A program made the translations under genes and the position numbers. Shown one piece after another: positions 1-8,573 of a stretch of 64,000 nucleotides of DNA. The stretch comes from Flavobacterium pallidum (lineage in GTDB: Bacteria; Bacteroidota; Bacteroidia; Flavobacteriales; Flavobacteriaceae): NCBI RefSeq assembly GCF_003097535.1, contig NZ_CP029187.1:372001-436000 (forward strand), given 5' to 3'. Under the pieces are notes generated by a model. It was not told where the DNA came from and did no database searches. It worked only from the letters and a program-made list of their open reading frames with translations. Every line of letters begins with the position of its first letter. Positions within the stretch are counted from its first letter, which is position 1.

Positions 1-1
1 G

Positions 2-169
2 GGAAAGGATGATAAAGTAACGCCACCTGATGTGGCTGTAGAGTTTGATAAATTATTGCCGAATTCTTCCTTATATTGGATTGACAAATGCGGTCACGCT
101 GCGATGATGGAGCACCCTGATGAATTCAACCAACTGATGCACGACTGGCTCAGGACACACCATTTTTAA
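2..169 (+). CDS. Alpha/beta hydrolase, C-terminal fragment
   Basis: The window opens inside this gene and only the last 55 codons are present. They read as the end of an alpha/beta-hydrolase fold protein. The segment WIDKCGHAAMMEHPDEF is the usual surrounding of the catalytic histidine (GH followed by an acidic EHP(D/E)xF stretch), and the protein ends in an amphipathic helix typical of the fold. The nucleophile and acid residues lie upstream of the window, so substrate and reaction cannot be judged. A terminator-like hairpin follows and separates it from engB. Confidence 0.75.
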   Translation, partial: GKDDKVTPPDVAVEFDKLLPNSSLYWIDKCGHAAMMEHPDEFNQLMHDWLRTHHF

Positions 170-177
170 ATCAATAT

Positions 178-210
178 AAAACCGCGGTCCAAAAGATGGC
201 GGTTTGTTTT
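178..210 (+). terminator. Probable terminator after the hydrolase
   Basis: AAACCGC (179-185) can pair with GCGGTTT (199-205), and the second arm runs into a T-rich tract. It lies between the hydrolase stop and engB. Confidence 0.45.
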
Positions 211-223
211 TAATACACAGCAT

Positions 224-841
224 ATGAAAATCAACACTGCCGAATTTGTAATCAGCAACTCTGAAGTGGCGAAATGCCCGAAGGACATGCTTCCGGAATA
301 TGCCTTTATCGGGCGTTCCAATGTAGGAAAATCGTCGTTGATCAATATGCTTACTAATAACAAACATCTTGCAAAAACTTCAGCAAGGCCTGGAAAAACG
401 CAGTTAATCAACCACTTCCTGATCAATAAGAACTGGTTCCTGGTGGATTTACCGGGATATGGTTATGCAAAGGTTTCGAAAAAAACCAAGGAAGTTTTCC
501 AAAAATTCATTACGGATTATTTTGAGAAAAGGGAGCAGCTCGTTTGTGCTTTCATATTGATAGACATCCGCCATGAAGCGCAGAAAATCGATCTGGAATT
601 CATTACTTATATCGGAGAAATCGAAATCCCGCTTTGCCTGGTTTTTACCAAAGCTGACAAAATTGGAAAAGTCAAGGCCGATATTGCCGTTGCCGATTAC
701 CGCAAAAAACTGCTTGCCAACAATTGGGAGGAAATGCCGCCGTATTTTATCACTTCGTCATCAGAAGGGCGCGGCAAGGAAGAATTGCTGCATTATATTG
801 ACGGTATAAACCAGGAAATGTTTAAAAATAACGGCTTCTAG
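224..841 (+). CDS. engB: Ribosome biogenesis GTPase EngB (YihA/YsxC)
   Basis: This 205-residue protein is a TRAFAC-class GTPase of the EngB family, which acts in maturation of the 50S ribosomal subunit in the cytoplasm. All G motifs are visible: the P-loop GRSNVGKS at residues 30-37, RPGKT (G2) at 54-58, DLPG (G3) at 74-77, TKAD (G4) at 141-144 and the G5 loop around TSSSE at 176-180. The GYGYAKV stretch after G3 is typical of EngB. The length is normal for the family and the N-terminus is short, as expected. The gene converges on gldC with only one base between the stop codons. Confidence 0.96.
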   Translation: MKINTAEFVISNSEVAKCPKDMLPEYAFIGRSNVGKSSLINMLTNNKHLAKTSARPGKTQLINHFLINKNWFLVDLPGYGYAKVSKKTKEVFQKFITDYFEKREQLVCAFILIDIRHEAQKIDLEFITYIGEIEIPLCLVFTKADKIGKVKADIAVADYRKKLLANNWEEMPPYFITSSSEGRGKEELLHYIDGINQEMFKNNGF

Positions 842-842
842 A

Positions 843-1175
843 TTACTTTTTCAAATTCAGCTTTTCAGCAAAATAATCACAGAAATCCTTCATCGTATCG
901 GTCATCTTATCATCTGCGGTAGCGCGCTGGAACGTATCGGCCATAGCCACGAGCGTTTGGTGGAAAAATACTTTCATTTCATCTACGGGCATGTCTTTGG
1001 TCCATAAATCTATACGTAAAGTTTCCTGTGCATTGCTGTCCCAGATAGACAACATCATCGCTTTGGCTTCTTCGGCATCCACGCCGCCATCCTGTGCGGT
1101 CCAGCTTAATTTTTCGGGCACACGGTTCTCATCGAGTTCGACAAGGAATTTTATTTCGGAGGTAATGTTACTCAT
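843..1175 (-). CDS. gldC: Gliding motility protein GldC
   Basis: The 110-residue protein starts at MSNITSEIKF, and I recognise it as GldC, a small soluble protein needed for efficient flavobacterial gliding. It has no signal peptide or membrane segment, so it is cytoplasmic or peripheral. An upstream in-frame ATG at 1220 would add 15 residues unlike the family and would extend the overlap with gldB, so the internal start was chosen. Its first 8 bases overlap the end of gldB, which implies translational coupling. The molecular function of GldC is not known. Confidence 0.9.
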   Translation of the reverse strand: MSNITSEIKFLVELDENRVPEKLSWTAQDGGVDAEEAKAMMLSIWDSNAQETLRIDLWTKDMPVDEMKVFFHQTLVAMADTFQRATADDKMTDTMKDFCDYFAEKLNLKK

Positions 1176-2142
1176 TTTGGGAAGGTTTGTATTTTGATTT
1201 GTTGAATATTTCGGTAGCATCCATCATCAGCATTTTCTGCAGGGTTACGTCGGGATTGTTTTTCATGAACGAACGGACGATCTGCCATCCCACCCAATTG
1301 CCGATGCGGCCAGGGCTTTCATTGTCAATTTCAAGGTAAAATTTCGAGAATGGCGCGAGGTTGATAAATCGGCTCAGCAGCTTAATATCAGTGCTATAAA
1401 GGTAACTTTCTTCAATAAAGTAACTCCACATCATGGCTTCATTGGCCTGTGCCCACTTTAGCTGTTCTTCAGTATACCCGATTTTATCCGCATCGGAATA
1501 ATCCGGAATCAAAAGGTCTTTCATATACAATTCCTTTCCGCCGTAAATCATATGCGCCAAAAGTGTTTTCTCTGTTGGAGGCGGGACTTTGGTTTTTGCA
1601 AAAGCGGAAGCCAGGTCCGGCATCATCTGTTTCGGCTCGAAATTCTGCCTGATGTACTTGTCGATGCCTTCATAAAATTTGTGGTCTTTTCCTAAATACA
1701 TTTCCAATGAAATCAACACGATGCTGTCGGTGTAAATTACTTTGGTATTGTAATCCATTTCATAAATCATCGTAGTGACTTTGGGTGTCCGGGTTTTTGG
1801 GTAATAGTATTTGATGTGTTTTAAGACATCTTCGATTTCATGCGTTTGTGGTGTAAAATCACTGTATTTTTTCTCTACCTCTTTATACAATTCACGCCAT
1901 TGGGGATGCGTCATTTTTTCAATATACTGCGCATCATTAACATTTGGTGGGAAAAAATCCGGGAATTGCTGCTTCAGTTTTGGAAGATCAGCCGGTTTGG
2001 TTTCGAAAAAGGCCTTGTCGAACCGTTCGACTTTGATGGGTTGCAGTATCACTTCCCCAACCTTTTCTTCCACTTGCGATTTTTTGTCGCATGATAACAA
2101 AAACATCGCTAAACAAACTGCAAACAACTTCGTTAACTTCAT
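1168..2142 (-). CDS. gldB: Gliding motility lipoprotein GldB
   Basis: This 324-residue protein begins with a lipoprotein signal ending in the lipobox LLSC, with the acylated cysteine at residue 18. The rest matches the GldB family of gliding bacteria, which is required for gliding and placed in the cell envelope. The body carries the family stretches around HMIYGGKELYMKDLL and NWVGWQIVRSFM near the C-terminus. It is transcribed with gldC, with an 8 bp overlap. A full promoter match lies upstream, next to the divergent nadE. Its biochemical activity is unknown. A distant resemblance to metallopeptidase-like HxxYGG proteins is only an inference. Confidence 0.93.
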   Translation of the reverse strand: MKLTKLFAVCLAMFLLSCDKKSQVEEKVGEVILQPIKVERFDKAFFETKPADLPKLKQQFPDFFPPNVNDAQYIEKMTHPQWRELYKEVEKKYSDFTPQTHEIEDVLKHIKYYYPKTRTPKVTTMIYEMDYNTKVIYTDSIVLISLEMYLGKDHKFYEGIDKYIRQNFEPKQMMPDLASAFAKTKVPPPTEKTLLAHMIYGGKELYMKDLLIPDYSDADKIGYTEEQLKWAQANEAMMWSYFIEESYLYSTDIKLLSRFINLAPFSKFYLEIDNESPGRIGNWVGWQIVRSFMKNNPDVTLQKMLMMDATEIFNKSKYKPSQNE

Positions 2143-2301
2143 ATGTTCATTGGATTTCTGAAGGCGCGTATTACACCATATTATCGGAAAATTCAGCTTT
2201 AAATATTACAACTTTTCTGACTTAAAGAATAAATTGTTTTGTTAAATTTATACGAATTTTATCTTGTCATTTTGTGGTTTCAGGATAAGTGATTCGCCGT
2301 G

Positions 2302-2334
2302 CAAATATACATTTCAGTTTTTTAAATTATCCAA
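2302..2334 (-). promoter_or_regulatory. Promoter of gldB-gldC
   Basis: On the minus strand a TTG (2332-2334) is followed after 22 bases by TATATTTG (2302-2309). This matches the Bacteroidota -33/-7 consensus TTG-N(17-23)-TAnnTTTG. It would give a leader of roughly 150 bases for gldB. Confidence 0.5.
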
Positions 2335-2337
2335 ACT

Positions 2338-3156
2338 ATGCAAAAAATGACTGCGGCTACAGCCGGCAAAATAAATGAATTTATTGTTGATTGGCTCAAA
2401 CGTTATGCCGATAACGCGAAAGTAAACGGTTTTGTTGTAGGGATATCCGGCGGTATCGATTCTGCCGTAACCTCTACGCTTTGTGCGCAAACCGGCAAAC
2501 GTGTCTTATGCGTCGAAATGCCCATTCATCAGGCCGAAAGCCATGTAAACAGGGCGAGACAGCATATTGCGCAGCTGAAGCAGCGCTTTTCGAATGTGGA
2601 AAGCACCTCAGCTGATTTGACTGCGGTTTTTGAAATATTTAAAACAAAAGTGTCTTCGGATGCGAATGAAACGAACCTGAATTTGTCATTGGCAAATACC
2701 AGGGCACGGATCAGGATGACGACCTTATATTATTATGCCGGGATTTATGGCCTTTTGGTTGCCGGGACGGGAAATAAGGTGGAAGATTTCGGGGTGGGGT
2801 TTTTTACCAAATATGGCGATGGCGGTGTGGATCTGAGCCCTATATCTGATTTGGTAAAATCTGAAGTATATGACCTGGGCAGGTTTTTAAATGTCCCTGA
2901 ATCGATACTTACAGCCGCTCCCACAGATGGATTATTCGGCGATGACCGTACCGATGAACAGCAGATTGGTGCTTCATATGACGAACTGGAATGGGCGATG
3001 AATGCCTCGGAAAATGGAAAAACAGAACAGGATTTTTCCGGTCGTGAGCAGGTAGTCTTCGGGATTTACCAAAAGCTGAACCGCAACAACAGGCACAAAA
3101 TGGAACCGATACCCGTATGTACGGTTCCTGAAGAATTGAAAGAACCGCTGACATGA
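2338..3156 (+). CDS. nadE: NAD(+) synthase NadE
   Basis: The enzyme adenylates and amidates nicotinate adenine dinucleotide to form NAD+, the last step of NAD synthesis. At 272 residues it is the short form without a glutaminase domain, comparable with the ammonia-dependent enzymes. The PP-loop ATP site is SGGIDS at residues 37-42. The later stretch with GTGNKVEDFGVGFFTKYGDGGVD carries the residues that bind the dinucleotide and the second ATP loop. A second ATG lies three codons downstream of the chosen start. The gene is divergent from gldB. Confidence 0.95.
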   Translation: MQKMTAATAGKINEFIVDWLKRYADNAKVNGFVVGISGGIDSAVTSTLCAQTGKRVLCVEMPIHQAESHVNRARQHIAQLKQRFSNVESTSADLTAVFEIFKTKVSSDANETNLNLSLANTRARIRMTTLYYYAGIYGLLVAGTGNKVEDFGVGFFTKYGDGGVDLSPISDLVKSEVYDLGRFLNVPESILTAAPTDGLFGDDRTDEQQIGASYDELEWAMNASENGKTEQDFSGREQVVFGIYQKLNRNNRHKMEPIPVCTVPEELKEPLT

Positions 3157-3206
3157 AGCGGAATGCAAAATTAAATATCTGAAAAGAATTTATAAAAACT
3201 ACGATT

Positions 3207-3836
3207 ATGATAAAAGTTGGTATCGCTGATAATCAGCCAGTAGTCCATTTCGGAATCGAATCCTTTTTTAAAGGCCACGATAAAATCAATATCGTAGGTC
3301 ATTATGGTAACTTCAACGAACTTGGAAAAGTGCTGGAAACCGAAAAACCGGACATTTTAATTCTTGACCTGGAACTCGACGGACTTACAAGCATGAATTT
3401 CATCAAGACCCTTAAAAGGGAGCATCATTTTACAAAGATTATCATCTACAGCAATCTTTCCGAGCAGACGTACACGCCCAACGCCATAAAAGCTGGTGTT
3501 TCTGCCTATGTCCATAAATCAAATGAATTGGAAGTCCTAGAAAATGCCATCCTTAAGGTCAACCAAGGAGAAATCATTTTCAGTGACGATGTCCGGAAAA
3601 AATTGCTCGCCATTTCAAAGCAGAATAAAAGCGAAAGGCTTTACCGCAAATTATCTTCACGGGAAGTGGAAGTATTACGGTATTTAAGCGATGGCAAGAA
3701 AAATAATGAAATTGCAAAACTGCTCGACCTGAATGAAAAAACCATCAGTACTTACAAGTTGCGTTTATTGAATAAACTGAACGTGACCAATCTGGTTGAT
3801 TTAGTGAATAAAGCGAAGAAACTGGAAATCGTTTAA
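3207..3836 (+). CDS. LuxR/NarL-family response regulator
   Basis: This 209-residue regulator has an N-terminal receiver domain and a C-terminal LuxR-type helix-turn-helix. Asp8 starts the acidic pocket, Asp54 in LILDLEL is the predicted phosphoacceptor, and Lys104 in YVHKS is the conserved lysine. The helix-turn-helix spans roughly residues 149-193, with LSSREVEVLRYLSDGK and the recognition helix after NEKTISTYK. No partner histidine kinase is adjacent, so its signal is unknown. Its last 4 bases overlap the end of the convergent dnaG. Confidence 0.92.
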   Translation: MIKVGIADNQPVVHFGIESFFKGHDKINIVGHYGNFNELGKVLETEKPDILILDLELDGLTSMNFIKTLKREHHFTKIIIYSNLSEQTYTPNAIKAGVSAYVHKSNELEVLENAILKVNQGEIIFSDDVRKKLLAISKQNKSERLYRKLSSREVEVLRYLSDGKKNNEIAKLLDLNEKTISTYKLRLLNKLNVTNLVDLVNKAKKLEIV

Positions 3837-5809
3837 TGGTAACGGGACATCACGCGCCCAAGTTTTGTCGAGAAAAAGTTAATGAGTTTATAATAATCCA
3901 TCGCGGTTGACAATACTTCGGAATTGTCGGCCTCTTTTTCCTGAGAGATGGCTGCTTTAAGTTCCTCAATAATCCTGTCTACCAGATACCAGCGCATGGT
4001 CAGGATGGTTTCAGAAACATATTGTGCAATGGAATGATTTTTCTGTTTGACAATGATATTCTGCGCTTCCCAATTGTGCAGGGTCATTTTCTCATCTTCC
4101 ATCAATATATCGGTAACTTCCTGCGCGAATTCCGTCGGAAGCTGCATCAGGTATTGTTCAGTACTGAAGGTTTCATTTTGCTGAAAATAAGTAATGAGGT
4201 CATTGTAGATTCCTCGGAACAATTCATTTGCCAATTCTACCTCATCTTCCTGTAGGCTTAGGAAAACACGTTGGTGTACTTTATAAGTATGCTTTTCAGT
4301 GGCAAATTCGACTTCGCCTTCATCATTTGTTTTCAGCAATACATCTTCAAATTCCTCTTCTATATTGCCATACAGCAAAAGGATTTCAATAATTTTGCGT
4401 TCCAATCCGTATAAAATATCGACCTTTTCCACTTCCTGTGGATACTCTTCACGGATGACTTCAAATGCCTGTTGTTCCTGTTTCTGCTTTTTCGCCAGAT
4501 CGCCTAAATCCTTCTGCACCATCTGCGCCAGCGTACTCACCAGCACCTGCTCAGAAATATCCATAATACGCGAACATTCCTGTATGTAAATCTCACGGCG
4601 GATGCGGTCCGGAATCTTGGAAATGCTTGTTACCATATCACGGATCAGGTCGGCTTTCTTGATCGGATCGTTCTTGGCTTCATCCATCAAAAGCGATGCC
4701 TTGAATTGTATAAAGTCACGTGAGTTTTCATCGAGGTACGCGATCAACTGCTCATAAGGCGTCTTTCTTGCAAAACTGTCAGGGTCTTCCCCTTCCGGAA
4801 ATGTACAGACTTTTACATTCATGCCTTCTTCAAGGATTAAATCAATCCCACGCACTGAGGCGCGCAGTCCGGCTGCATCGCCGTCAAAAAGGACCGTGAT
4901 ATTTTTCGTCAGGCGATTAATCAAACGAATCTGGTCGGGAGTAAGCGCCGTTCCTGATGAGGCGACAACGTTCTCAATTCCGGCCTGGTGAAATTGTATC
5001 ACATCGGTATAGCCTTCTACCAAAAAACAATTATTCAGTTTCGCAATAGCCTGCTTGGCATGATTGATGCCGTATAATACTTTGCTTTTATGGTAAATCT
5101 CGCTTTCGGGGGAATTGACGTATTTCGCCGCTTTCTTGTCATTGGTCAAAATCCGGCCTCCAAAACCAACTGTCCTGCCTGACATGCTTTGTATAGGGAA
5201 CATTACGCGCCCACGGAAACGGTCGAAGTGCCTGTCGTCTTTTACGATGGTAAATCCCGTGCTCTCAAGAAATTCGAGCTTGTAACCTTTGCCCAAAGCC
5301 TCTTTCGTAAATGCATCCCAGGATTCCGGCGAGAAGCCAAGGCTGAATTTTTTAATCGTTTCTGCAGTAAAGCCGCGCTCCTTAAAATAAGAGTACCCGA
5401 TAGCCTTTCCTTCTTCGGTATTTAAAAGCACGTCGTGGAAATAATTCTTTGCGAATTCTGAGACGAGGAACATACTTTCTCGCACGTCTGAATTGGCCTT
5501 CTCTTCCTGGCTTTGCTCGGTTTCCTCGATTTCTATATTGTACTTTTTCGCCAGATAACGGATGGCTTCAGGATAGGTAAAATGTTCATGCTCCATTAAG
5601 AACGCGACGACATTTCCGCCTTTTCCCGAACTGAAGTCCTTCCAAATCTGCTTCACCGGAGACACCATAAACGACGGAGAGCGTTCATCAGAAAATGGGC
5701 TCAGTCCCTTAAAATTGCTTCCCGCACGTTTTAATTGCACAAAATCACCTATTACCTCCTCAACACGGGCGGTTTCGAAAACGGTATCTATAGTGGCTTT
5801 TGTAATCAA
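3833..5809 (-). CDS. dnaG: DNA primase DnaG lacking the zinc ligands
   Basis: This 658-residue protein is the replicative primase that makes RNA primers at the fork. The TOPRIM catalytic core is intact, with Glu265 in FLVEGYTD and Asp309/Asp311 in LFDGDAAG. The N-terminal zinc-binding fold is recognisable by its frame (NFKGL-PF at 32-39, PSFMVSP, then GGNVVAFLM), but the four CHC2 ligands are replaced by Ser37, Ser40, Asp58 and Ser61. The C-terminal helicase-binding region is present, with long helices from about 440 on. The length is normal, so this is a substitution of the metal site and not a truncation. The gene is convergent with the LuxR-type regulator, overlapping it by 4 bp. Confidence 0.96.
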   Translation of the reverse strand: MITKATIDTVFETARVEEVIGDFVQLKRAGSNFKGLSPFSDERSPSFMVSPVKQIWKDFSSGKGGNVVAFLMEHEHFTYPEAIRYLAKKYNIEIEETEQSQEEKANSDVRESMFLVSEFAKNYFHDVLLNTEEGKAIGYSYFKERGFTAETIKKFSLGFSPESWDAFTKEALGKGYKLEFLESTGFTIVKDDRHFDRFRGRVMFPIQSMSGRTVGFGGRILTNDKKAAKYVNSPESEIYHKSKVLYGINHAKQAIAKLNNCFLVEGYTDVIQFHQAGIENVVASSGTALTPDQIRLINRLTKNITVLFDGDAAGLRASVRGIDLILEEGMNVKVCTFPEGEDPDSFARKTPYEQLIAYLDENSRDFIQFKASLLMDEAKNDPIKKADLIRDMVTSISKIPDRIRREIYIQECSRIMDISEQVLVSTLAQMVQKDLGDLAKKQKQEQQAFEVIREEYPQEVEKVDILYGLERKIIEILLLYGNIEEEFEDVLLKTNDEGEVEFATEKHTYKVHQRVFLSLQEDEVELANELFRGIYNDLITYFQQNETFSTEQYLMQLPTEFAQEVTDILMEDEKMTLHNWEAQNIIVKQKNHSIAQYVSETILTMRWYLVDRIIEELKAAISQEKEADNSEVLSTAMDYYKLINFFSTKLGRVMSRYH

Positions 5810-5814
5810 GGTGG

Positions 5815-5844
5815 CAAAGTTTCAAAGTGCCAAAGTTACAAAGT
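5815..5844. repeat. Four CAAAGT words with exact 8 bp period
   Basis: CAAAGT occurs at 5815, 5823, 5831 and 5839, exactly 8 bp apart, just upstream of dnaG. One unit, CAAAGTTA (5831-5838), reads TAACTTTG on the minus strand and so also fits the -7 consensus for dnaG. Confidence 0.8.
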
Positions 5845-5921
5845 TTAGCGTGCATGAGTGCGGGAGTGCCCGGGTTTTTTAGTGATGGCGCCAACCGATA
5901 GTGGATATGGATACCTAATAC

Positions 5922-5947
5922 TAAAAAAGCACTCCTTTCGGAGTGCT
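5922..5947 (-). terminator. Terminator of the sigma factor operon
   Basis: AGCACTCC (5928-5935) pairs perfectly with GGAGTGCT (5940-5947) over a 4-base loop. On the minus strand the hairpin is followed by a run of six T. It lies downstream of the 349-residue protein gene. Confidence 0.85.
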
Positions 5948-5976
5948 CAAAACTTATTTAACTAACTCAAACAAAT

Positions 5977-7026
5977 TTAATTGAAATCGAAACGCACACC
6001 CAGCGACACGTTGTTCTGTTTCACCGCATTATCCTTAAACAGCGGATTCAGGTCATATTTCGCATAAAGGCTTACTTCGCCATAACCTATGTAAGCACTC
6101 AATCCGTAGATGAAATCATTGGTGTTGAAACTGCCTTTGGTTACCAGTTTTGAATCATAACCGGCCATGTCATATTTAATGATTTGCTTTGATTTTACGT
6201 TTACACCAGCGTAACCCCCGAGTCCTAAGCGGAAACTTTCATGGGTTTTGTAAAGCGTTTTTCCGTCTTTTACCGTTGGGCGGGTAAAATCGAATTCAAG
6301 ATGCAATGGCACTACTAGGTTGACATTCCTGAAACGGGAATCTTCCATCTTTACAGGATTCGTTTCCAGATCGGTTTGTGAACCGTTGTCCACAAACATG
6401 CGGTTGTCGGTTGGGCGCAGGTTGTTATACATTAATGACAGTCCGTATTTGGCATGGAGCAGGTTGCTGTTTTTAGCGATGCGCGTGTTCCATGAAAGCC
6501 CCCATTCATAAAAATGCGATCCCCAATACCTGTAATCCGATCCGGCAACGGCGCCATCTGTAGCGAGATTATTCACCCCAAAGGCAAAAACGAACTGTGA
6601 GGTCGTCCTCAATTCCCCCGGAACATATGGTTTCCGGCTGTCCCTTATTTTAAAACCCGGTAAGGTTAAATCCAGACGGTAACCGTTGCCGGTGGTGTCG
6701 CGTTCTGCAATTTTCCCATCCACCTTATCCTGAACTAAAGTCTTCAGCTCAGCTTCTGCGGCAGCGACACGTGTTTCGATATTTTTGGCACGTACCTCGG
6801 CAAGTTTCAGTTTCCTTTCGTCGGCCTGGGCTGCAGTAATGGTGCCTTTTTCCAATTCCTGATTCACTTGCTCCACTTCGTCGCGAAGCATCATTTTTTC
6901 TTCTTTTGTTATGTTTTCGATTTTGATGGCAATGACTTTCGCTTTGCCTTCAAAGGTTTGCTGCGCCGTCATTTTGCTCATAAAAAGACACAGCGATACT
7001 GCTAAGTAAATGGTTAAATTTCTCAT
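5977..7026 (-). CDS. Outer-membrane beta-barrel-like exported protein
   Basis: I do not recognise a named family. The 349-residue protein has a signal peptide (residues 1-21, ending TAQ), then a charged helical segment at about 30-110 rich in Glu and Lys that probably forms a coiled coil. The C-terminal two thirds have alternating aromatic and small residues and end in VSLGVRFDFN, a terminal aromatic strand typical of outer-membrane barrels. It is the last gene of an operon with an ECF sigma factor and a putative anti-sigma protein, and a strong terminator follows. It may therefore be the main target or a sensor partner of that regulon, which is inference. Confidence 0.8.
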   Translation of the reverse strand: MRNLTIYLAVSLCLFMSKMTAQQTFEGKAKVIAIKIENITKEEKMMLRDEVEQVNQELEKGTITAAQADERKLKLAEVRAKNIETRVAAAEAELKTLVQDKVDGKIAERDTTGNGYRLDLTLPGFKIRDSRKPYVPGELRTTSQFVFAFGVNNLATDGAVAGSDYRYWGSHFYEWGLSWNTRIAKNSNLLHAKYGLSLMYNNLRPTDNRMFVDNGSQTDLETNPVKMEDSRFRNVNLVVPLHLEFDFTRPTVKDGKTLYKTHESFRLGLGGYAGVNVKSKQIIKYDMAGYDSKLVTKGSFNTNDFIYGLSAYIGYGEVSLYAKYDLNPLFKDNAVKQNNVSLGVRFDFN

Positions 7027-7052
7027 GATTGATTGTTTTAATAAATTGATGA

Positions 7053-7799
7053 TTACTCTTTGTTTCGGTTCGCCAAAGCGACTTTTACGTTTTGGTAGTT
7101 TTTGTTCGCCGTCCTGATGACGCGCTCACGGAAGGTAAGCGTGATTTCGCCATCGACCTGCGACAATAAGCTGTTCGCATTCACTTTCACCGCCGGAGCT
7201 GCAGTCGCCGGTTTTTTTGTTTTTGAAACTGATGCCAATAGTTCGTCAACATTCACTTCAGTTCCTCTTTTGGTGTTGGATGCCAGCGTTTGATTTACAG
7301 CAGGTTCCGGATTTTGTTGCCTTTCGGCGATTTGATTGTTTTGATTTTGACTGATTTTTTCAATAACAGGAAGCGCTTCGTTTGTTATTGGGATTTTGAT
7401 TGATGATTGATTATTTTGATGAGGTGTTGTCTTATTGTTTTGCGATGCCTGGCTGCTTTGCGTTTCCGCTACAACCGTTTCATTTATTACCGCATCGCTG
7501 TTGATTTCATTTGCACCTGTATCTTTCACCGTGTCTTTTACAGCATTGCTTTCATGTACAGTTACCTGATTATCATCCTTGCCCACATCGGTCATCTCGG
7601 CTGTCTGGGAAAGGAATACCATCCCGATAAACAAAAAACCCAAAATCGATGCTGCGATATAAATCCAGCCGTACTTTTTCTTTGGCTTCTCAGCGACTGT
7701 AAGCATCGCATCGAGCCTGTCCCATGCATTTGCCGATGGCGTAATCTCCCTTTGGTTCAGTTTATCCCTGAAATTCTCTTCTAATTTATGCTGTGCCAT
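7053..7799 (-). CDS. Putative anti-sigma factor, single-pass membrane protein
   Basis: This 248-residue protein has a cytoplasmic N-terminus (residues 1-41) with the PSANAWDRLDAML motif seen in many flavobacterial anti-sigma-like proteins. One membrane segment follows at about 45-63. The rest is a long periplasmic region rich in Gln, Asn and Ser, with low-complexity linkers and a short basic C-terminal domain. Its first 14 bases overlap the sigma factor gene upstream, a coupling usual for sigma/anti-sigma pairs. No ZAS zinc motif (HxxxCxxC) is present. The anti-sigma role rests on position and topology and is inferred. Confidence 0.75.
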   Translation of the reverse strand: MAQHKLEENFRDKLNQREITPSANAWDRLDAMLTVAEKPKKKYGWIYIAASILGFLFIGMVFLSQTAEMTDVGKDDNQVTVHESNAVKDTVKDTGANEINSDAVINETVVAETQSSQASQNNKTTPHQNNQSSIKIPITNEALPVIEKISQNQNNQIAERQQNPEPAVNQTLASNTKRGTEVNVDELLASVSKTKKPATAAPAVKVNANSLLSQVDGEITLTFRERVIRTANKNYQNVKVALANRNKE

Positions 7800-8346
7800 T
7801 TTGATAATTCTTTAATTTGTTAATCTGCTCCTGCAGCATCCTGCGGGCATGCGACAACTGTGATTTTGAAGTTCCTTCCGTAATCCCGAGTGCCTGTGCA
7901 ATCTCCTGGTGCTTGTAGCCCTCGATGGCATACAGGTTGAAGATCATTCGGTAACCATCGGGCAGGCCATCGATCAGTGCCTGTATGTCCTCGACGTTGA
8001 AATTGCTTTCGATGTTGTTGAACGTGTCTTCCTTATAATAGGTGTCTTCAAGAAAACTGACCTTCTTCTGTGCCCTCAGGAATGAAATGCTTTCATTGAC
8101 CATAATCCTGCGGATCCATCCTTCAAAACTGCCCTTGTGCTCAAATTTATCCAGGTTAGCAAACACTTTCATAAATGCCGTAATCATCACATCCTCGGCT
8201 TGGTGCAAATCCTTAATATACTGTCGGCATACGCTTAACATCCTTGAGGCATGCTTCGAATAAATCTGCTGTTGGGCATGCCGGTTATTTTCAACTGCCA
8301 GACGGATGATATCCTGCTCTTCGTGATGTAAATTGATTACTTTCAT
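7786..8346 (-). CDS. ECF-type RNA polymerase sigma factor
   Basis: This 186-residue protein has the two-domain layout of extracytoplasmic-function sigma factors. Region 2 lies at about 22-90 (MLSVCRQYIKDLHQAEDVMI and WIRRIMVN). Region 4, at about 128-175, contains LPDGYRMIFNLYAIEGYKHQEIA and the helix-turn-helix ending in SKSQLSHARRML. There is no region 1 or 3. It heads a three-gene minus-strand set with a putative anti-sigma factor (14 bp overlap) and a barrel-like exported protein. The ligand or stress it answers to cannot be read from the sequence. Confidence 0.92.
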   Translation of the reverse strand: MKVINLHHEEQDIIRLAVENNRHAQQQIYSKHASRMLSVCRQYIKDLHQAEDVMITAFMKVFANLDKFEHKGSFEGWIRRIMVNESISFLRAQKKVSFLEDTYYKEDTFNNIESNFNVEDIQALIDGLPDGYRMIFNLYAIEGYKHQEIAQALGITEGTSKSQLSHARRMLQEQINKLKNYQNGTA

Positions 8347-8536
8347 TTACGGTTTGGTTCCTTAAATCAGACTTCTATTGGCATAGACGGAAATGGTCGG
8401 AAAATGGTTGCATCGGAAAATTAAAAAATGAAGGAATCAGAAAATTAGATAATGGAAATGCGAGTAAAATCTGGCGTTTAGCAAATAAAAATATTTTAAC
8501 AATTTCAGATAATCGTCTATTGATTCTGTCCGAACA

Positions 8537-8573
8537 ATTTTCTAATTATTTAAATTGCTGCATTTTCTAATTA
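8537..8573. repeat. Two identical 12-mers ATTTTCTAATTA
   Basis: ATTTTCTAATTA occurs at 8537-8548 and 8562-8573. The second copy includes the stop codon of the polyprenyl synthase gene. The AT-rich gap from 8347 to 8570 shows nothing else that I can support. Confidence 0.7.
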
